Position numbers and translations under genes: made by a program. A stretch of 64,000 nucleotides of DNA, taken from NCBI GenBank assembly GCA_020632715.1, contig JACKFA010000006.1:1-64000 (forward strand), in the 5' to 3' direction. The stretch comes from Deltaproteobacteria bacterium (GTDB lineage: Bacteria > Myxococcota_A > UBA9042 > PHBI01). Positions 62,101-64,000 of this stretch are shown in pieces (position 1 is the stretch's first letter; each line of letters begins with the position of its first letter). The notes under the pieces are model-generated. The model saw only the letters and a program-made list of their open reading frames with translations, did no database searches and was not told where the DNA came from.

Positions 62101-64000
62101 CGCTGCTCGGCCCTGCATTGCTCGCGCTCATGTGGCTTCGCCGCCGCTCCTCGAGGACCGCGCGGCGCCCGCACACGCGCGTCGTCCTCGAAGAGCACCG
62201 CGCGAGTAGCCGGACCGAGCGGTCGGTGCCGGCGTGGCGTCAGCGGCTAGGCGGGAGGAGGAGGCGTGCTGATAGCACGTCGACGACGACCAACGACGCC
62301 GATGGCGCTATGCCGGTCCCGAACGCGACGGGAGGCTACTTGCGCGGTGCTCGCGCTGGGGCGCTCGCGGTGGCCGTGATGACGGTCACCGCGGGCGCGG
62401 CCGACGCGAGCCCGACGACGGATCTCACGGGCTACCGGGCGCGCGGCCTCCTGACGGAGGGGCTCGGCGCGACGACGACGACGACGCTGTCGGCGCTCGA
62501 GGTCGGGTTCGGGCTCGCGTACGTGCACCAGGGGGACGTGGCGCGGCTCGCCTACCAGGACGCGGGCGGGCAGACGCGGCACCTGCCGGTCGTCGAGGGC
62601 GCGGACACGCTCGTCCTGCACGCGGCGGTCGGCGTGACCGAGGACCTCGAGCTCCGCGTGCAGCTGCCGATCATCGCGGCGGCGACGGTGGGGAGCGAGT
62701 TCTCGAGCGGCCCGGACGCGATCTCCGGCCAGGGGGTGGGCGACGTGTACGCCGAGGCGCAGCTCACGTTCCTGTCGCGGCGCGAGGCGGCGATCGGCTT
62801 CGCGGCGAGCGTCTTCGGGAGCTTCCCGACGGGCGACGAGGACGACCTCCAGGGGCAGGGGGCGGTGGCCGTCGGCGGGCGGCTCATCGTGGACCTCGAG
62901 GCGGGGCCGGTGCTCGTGGCGGCGAACCTGTCGCCCGAGTATCGGCCGACGCGGACGGTGCCGGGCGGGAAGGTCGGGTCGGTGCTGGGCGCGGACCTGA
63001 TGGTGCGCACGCGGGTGCTCGGCGAGGGGCTCGCGCTCTTCGCGTCGCTCGGGGCGGAGGTCGGCGCGGAGGACGCGAGCCCGGTGGGGCTCCTCGGGGG
63101 CGTCGAGTCGCGGCTCGGCGGGTTCGAGCTGACGGCGGCGGTCGGGACGAGCTTCGGCGAGGACGTCGGGAACAGCGACGTGCGCGTGGTGGCCGCGCTC
63201 GCGTGGTCGTCGCGCGGCGGGGACCGCGACGGGGACTCGGTCGCCGACGGGGACGACCGCTGCCCGGACGTGCCGGAGGACCGGGACGGCTTCGAGGACG
63301 GCGACGGCTGCCCGGACGCCGACGACGACGGGGACGGGATCGCGGACGCGGTCGACCAGTGCCCGCGCGAGGCCGAGGACTTCGACGGGGTGTCGGATCA
63401 AGACGGCTGCCCGGAGGGGGACAACGACGGCGACGGCGTCGCGGACGCGGCCGACAAGTGCCCGAACCGGGCCGAGGACATCGACGGCTTCGACGACGCC
63501 GACGGGTGCCCGGACATCGACAACGACGCGGACGGGATCCTCGACGACGCGGACAAGTGCCCGGTCGACCCGGAGACGAAGAACGGCTTCATGGACGAGG
63601 ACGGCTGCCCGGACGTGCGCCCGGCCTACGTCTTCGAGGACGCGACGCCGATCGTCTTCTACGACATCCGCTTCCGGAGCGGGTCGGACGAGCTGCTCGC
63701 GGAGTCGTTCCCGATCCTCGACGACATCGTGGCGTCGCTCGAGCAGCAGCCGACGGTGCGGGTGCGCATCGAGGGGCACACCGACGACTACGGCGACGAC
63801 GACACGAACCTCCTGCTGTCGCAGAAGCGGGCGCTCGCGGTGCTCAACTACGTCGTGGACCACGGCGTCGCGAAGACGCGGCTCGAGTACGAGGGCTACG
63901 GCGAGACGCGGCCTGTGGACTCGAACGGGACGACCGAGGGGCGGGCGCGGAACCGGCGCGTCGAGCTCCACGTCATCGGCCACACGACGCTCGCGCCGTG
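59118..64000 (+). CDS. TSP3-repeat protein with MYXO-CTERM-like segment, in frame with an OmpA-family protein
   Basis: One uninterrupted frame from ATG at 59118 to the window end (1627 codons). It begins with a Sec signal (MRTAMVACATFLVVLGGAAS, ...PALA) and NCGFLELDLDGDGIC, then about two dozen thrombospondin type-3 units of the kind DNCPLVxNPDQxDxDxDGxGDACD, which bind calcium. Around codon 980-1010 comes GSGCGGGGAPLGGALL then GPALLALMWLRRRSS, a good match to the MYXO-CTERM sorting signal (Gly/Cys, hydrophobic helix, Arg cluster). A stop is expected there but none exists in this frame. The sequence continues through about 60 residues of linker into a new signal peptide and an OmpA-type protein (see the internal start at 62340). 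Either a stop was lost or the two are one polypeptide. Confidence 0.75.
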   Translation, partial: MRTAMVACATFLVVLGGAASPALAGNCGFLELDLDGDGICGGDNCLLTYNPDQANNDGDGQGDACDSDDDDDGVRDAQDNCPLEPNEDQRDTDHDGIGDACEGDDDDDGILDTNDNCPRVPNPDQANHEGDALGDACDDDDDNDNRPDTTDNCPLVANADQADHDHDGRGDACDPDDDDDQVLDASDNCPFTPNADQANLDGDALGDVCDDDRDGDGRPNASDNCPDVANPSQADSNGNGFGDACDSGDSDGDGVPDASDTCPGVPNPDQRDSDGDRKGDACDPDDDNDGRLDGADNCPLVANANQANNDGDPLGDACDPDDDNDGVLDEDDDCRFVPDTDQRDLDHDGIGDACDVDADGDLVVDTQDNCPGVANPHQRDADTDGLGDACDGDDDGDGVDDESDNCPLTPNPDQLSSDADELGDACDPDDDEDGQLDGDDNCPTVPNADQTDTDQDLVGDACDGDDDDDGVPDGDDNCPLVANPGQKDTDTDGLGDACDPDRDNDGILDDGDGSGVAGDVRCADHQTTGCDDNCRSTANPGQDDTDHDGLGDACDSDSDADVDEVPDEEDNCVAVYNPGQEDLDGDGLGDACDDDVDGDTVPDADDVCPRVKDPGQEDLDDDGLGDACDPDDDADGVPDVADDCPRVADVLQADLDGDKIGDACDPDDENDGVEDAVDNCPLVANANQRDTDSDGIGDACDDDDDGDDVPDAEDNCQRVPNPEQVDRDGDGAGDVCDSDADGDGIPNDADDCPYGFDPSRVDTDHDGTGDVCDADDDDDDVPDAEDNCPLVPNAAQTDTDRDGRGDACDGDLDGDGIENGVDNCPFAINAIQRDTDADGMGDACDDDDDDDGLADAADPCPLLPLADGEATHVDTDGDGIGDACDVDPDDDGVLGSADDCPLVADPDQVDTDGDGLGDACDGDDDGDGLSDDEEAIIGSDPLDDDTDGDGVLDGAEIVADTSPVDADDYPGHRRPRGAELVGSGCGGGGAPLGGALLGPALLALMWLRRRSSRTARRPHTRVVLEEHRASSRTERSVPAWRQRLGGRRRRADSTSTTTNDADGAMPVPNATGGYLRGARAGALAVAVMTVTAGAADASPTTDLTGYRARGLLTEGLGATTTTTLSALEVGFGLAYVHQGDVARLAYQDAGGQTRHLPVVEGADTLVLHAAVGVTEDLELRVQLPIIAAATVGSEFSSGPDAISGQGVGDVYAEAQLTFLSRREAAIGFAASVFGSFPTGDEDDLQGQGAVAVGGRLIVDLEAGPVLVAANLSPEYRPTRTVPGGKVGSVLGADLMVRTRVLGEGLALFASLGAEVGAEDASPVGLLGGVESRLGGFELTAAVGTSFGEDVGNSDVRVVAALAWSSRGGDRDGDSVADGDDRCPDVPEDRDGFEDGDGCPDADDDGDGIADAVDQCPREAEDFDGVSDQDGCPEGDNDGDGVADAADKCPNRAEDIDGFDDADGCPDIDNDADGILDDADKCPVDPETKNGFMDEDGCPDVRPAYVFEDATPIVFYDIRFRSGSDELLAESFPILDDIVASLEQQPTVRVRIEGHTDDYGDDDTNLLLSQKRALAVLNYVVDHGVAKTRLEYEGYGETRPVDSNGTTEGRARNRRVELHVIGHTTLAP
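62265..62279. other. Hairpin CGTGCT-GAT-AGCACG in the junction of the two proteins
   Basis: Perfect 6-bp inverted repeat with loop GAT, in the stretch between the MYXO-CTERM-like segment and the OmpA-type signal peptide. In another frame it contains TGATAG, two adjacent stop codons, which a one- or two-base shift would bring into the reading frame. It may be the remains of an intergenic terminator. Confidence 0.45.
62340..64000 (+). CDS. OmpA-family outer-membrane protein, internal start (partial)
   Basis: Alternative start for the second half of the long frame. TTG at 62340 follows GGGAGG (62330-62335) by four bases and gives a signal peptide (LRGARAGALAVAVMTVTAGA then ADA). An ATG at 62310 lacks a ribosome-binding site. 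Residues about 40-290 look like an outer-membrane beta-barrel (ALEVGFGLAYVHQGD ... LRVQLPIIAAATVGSEF ... GDVYAEAQLTFLS). Calcium-binding TSP3-type repeats follow (DRDGDSVADGDDRCPDVPED). The C-terminal OmpA domain (IVFYDIRFRSGSDELLAE ... RVRIEGHTDDYG ... NLLLSQKRALAVLNYV, RARNRRVEL) binds peptidoglycan. The last two bases are TG in frame, so a TGA stop probably lies one base beyond the window. Confidence 0.9.
   Translation, partial: MRGARAGALAVAVMTVTAGAADASPTTDLTGYRARGLLTEGLGATTTTTLSALEVGFGLAYVHQGDVARLAYQDAGGQTRHLPVVEGADTLVLHAAVGVTEDLELRVQLPIIAAATVGSEFSSGPDAISGQGVGDVYAEAQLTFLSRREAAIGFAASVFGSFPTGDEDDLQGQGAVAVGGRLIVDLEAGPVLVAANLSPEYRPTRTVPGGKVGSVLGADLMVRTRVLGEGLALFASLGAEVGAEDASPVGLLGGVESRLGGFELTAAVGTSFGEDVGNSDVRVVAALAWSSRGGDRDGDSVADGDDRCPDVPEDRDGFEDGDGCPDADDDGDGIADAVDQCPREAEDFDGVSDQDGCPEGDNDGDGVADAADKCPNRAEDIDGFDDADGCPDIDNDADGILDDADKCPVDPETKNGFMDEDGCPDVRPAYVFEDATPIVFYDIRFRSGSDELLAESFPILDDIVASLEQQPTVRVRIEGHTDDYGDDDTNLLLSQKRALAVLNYVVDHGVAKTRLEYEGYGETRPVDSNGTTEGRARNRRVELHVIGHTTLAP

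Noticed and set aside
59175..62198. 1007-codon open frame on the minus strand
   Set aside because: It is the mirror of the Asp-rich TSP3 gene; its product is a Val/Arg repeat with no signal peptide, and the plus-strand frame has the signal peptide and known repeats.

Overview
The window is very GC-rich (roughly 73-75% by eye) and dense with genes. It looks like a chromosome segment of a myxobacterium-like organism (Myxococcota or a close relative). Reasons: many secreted lipoproteins with Asp/Thr-rich linkers after the lipobox, MopE-type Cys-Asp repeats, thrombospondin type-3 (TSP3) calcium-binding repeats, a MYXO-CTERM-like C-terminal signal, Hanks-type kinases and sigma-54 regulators. I see no rRNA or tRNA genes, insertion sequences or CRISPR arrays.

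Layout. 1-9.6 kb: a truncated Ser/Thr kinase, lysine 2,3-aminomutase, a MopE-repeat lipoprotein, a lipase-like lipoprotein, 3-methyladenine glycosylase Tag, a DUF2203 protein and an Ala/Lys repeat protein. 9.8-15.1 kb: a 1161-residue protein that joins DUF192, ATP-grasp and FemAB-type transferase domains, then a GldG-like lipoprotein and a small exported protein. 15.2-21.1 kb: a phosphohexomutase / coiled-coil / HisC operon that converges on a topoisomerase III gene. 21.2-28 kb: three tandem paralogous exported proteins, a polytopic membrane protein, a CBS-Usp protein and a small basic-tailed protein. 28-40.7 kb: Cys-rich lipoprotein, sensor kinase, EttA, aldehyde dehydrogenase, ACC-deaminase-like enzyme, a tandem SnoaL-like lipoprotein, a beta-propeller-like lipoprotein and another Asp/Thr-linker lipoprotein. 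41-51 kb: acyl-CoA synthetase, lipoprotein Cu/Zn superoxide dismutase, a ParB-N-domain protein, a large lipoprotein, a DUF2807-like protein, an AarF/UbiB kinase and an NtrC-type regulator. 51.1-57.1 kb: a VapBC-type toxin-antitoxin pair, then a tightly overlapping five-gene operon (histidine kinase, ATP-grasp ligase, aspartoacylase-like deacylase, GshB-like ATP-grasp ligase, metalloprotease-like lipoprotein). 57.1-58.4 kb: about 21 tandem copies of a hairpin repeat. 59.1-64 kb: a TSP3-repeat protein whose frame runs without a stop into an OmpA-family protein that reaches the window end.

The two strongest candidates for undescribed biology are the DUF192-ATP-grasp-FemAB protein and the operon at 51.9-57.1 kb. 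Both pair ATP-grasp ligases, which form peptide-like bonds from free carboxylates, with a second enzyme class: an aminoacyl-tRNA-type transferase in one, and a zinc deacylase plus a protease-like lipoprotein in the other. I infer that they make or edit a small peptide or a peptide modification; the product cannot be read from sequence. Other signals worth checking are a 17-bp palindrome shared by two distant intergenic sites, a cluster of four half-sites before the TSP3 gene, and a 41-bp exact repeat lying 3' of two lipoprotein genes.
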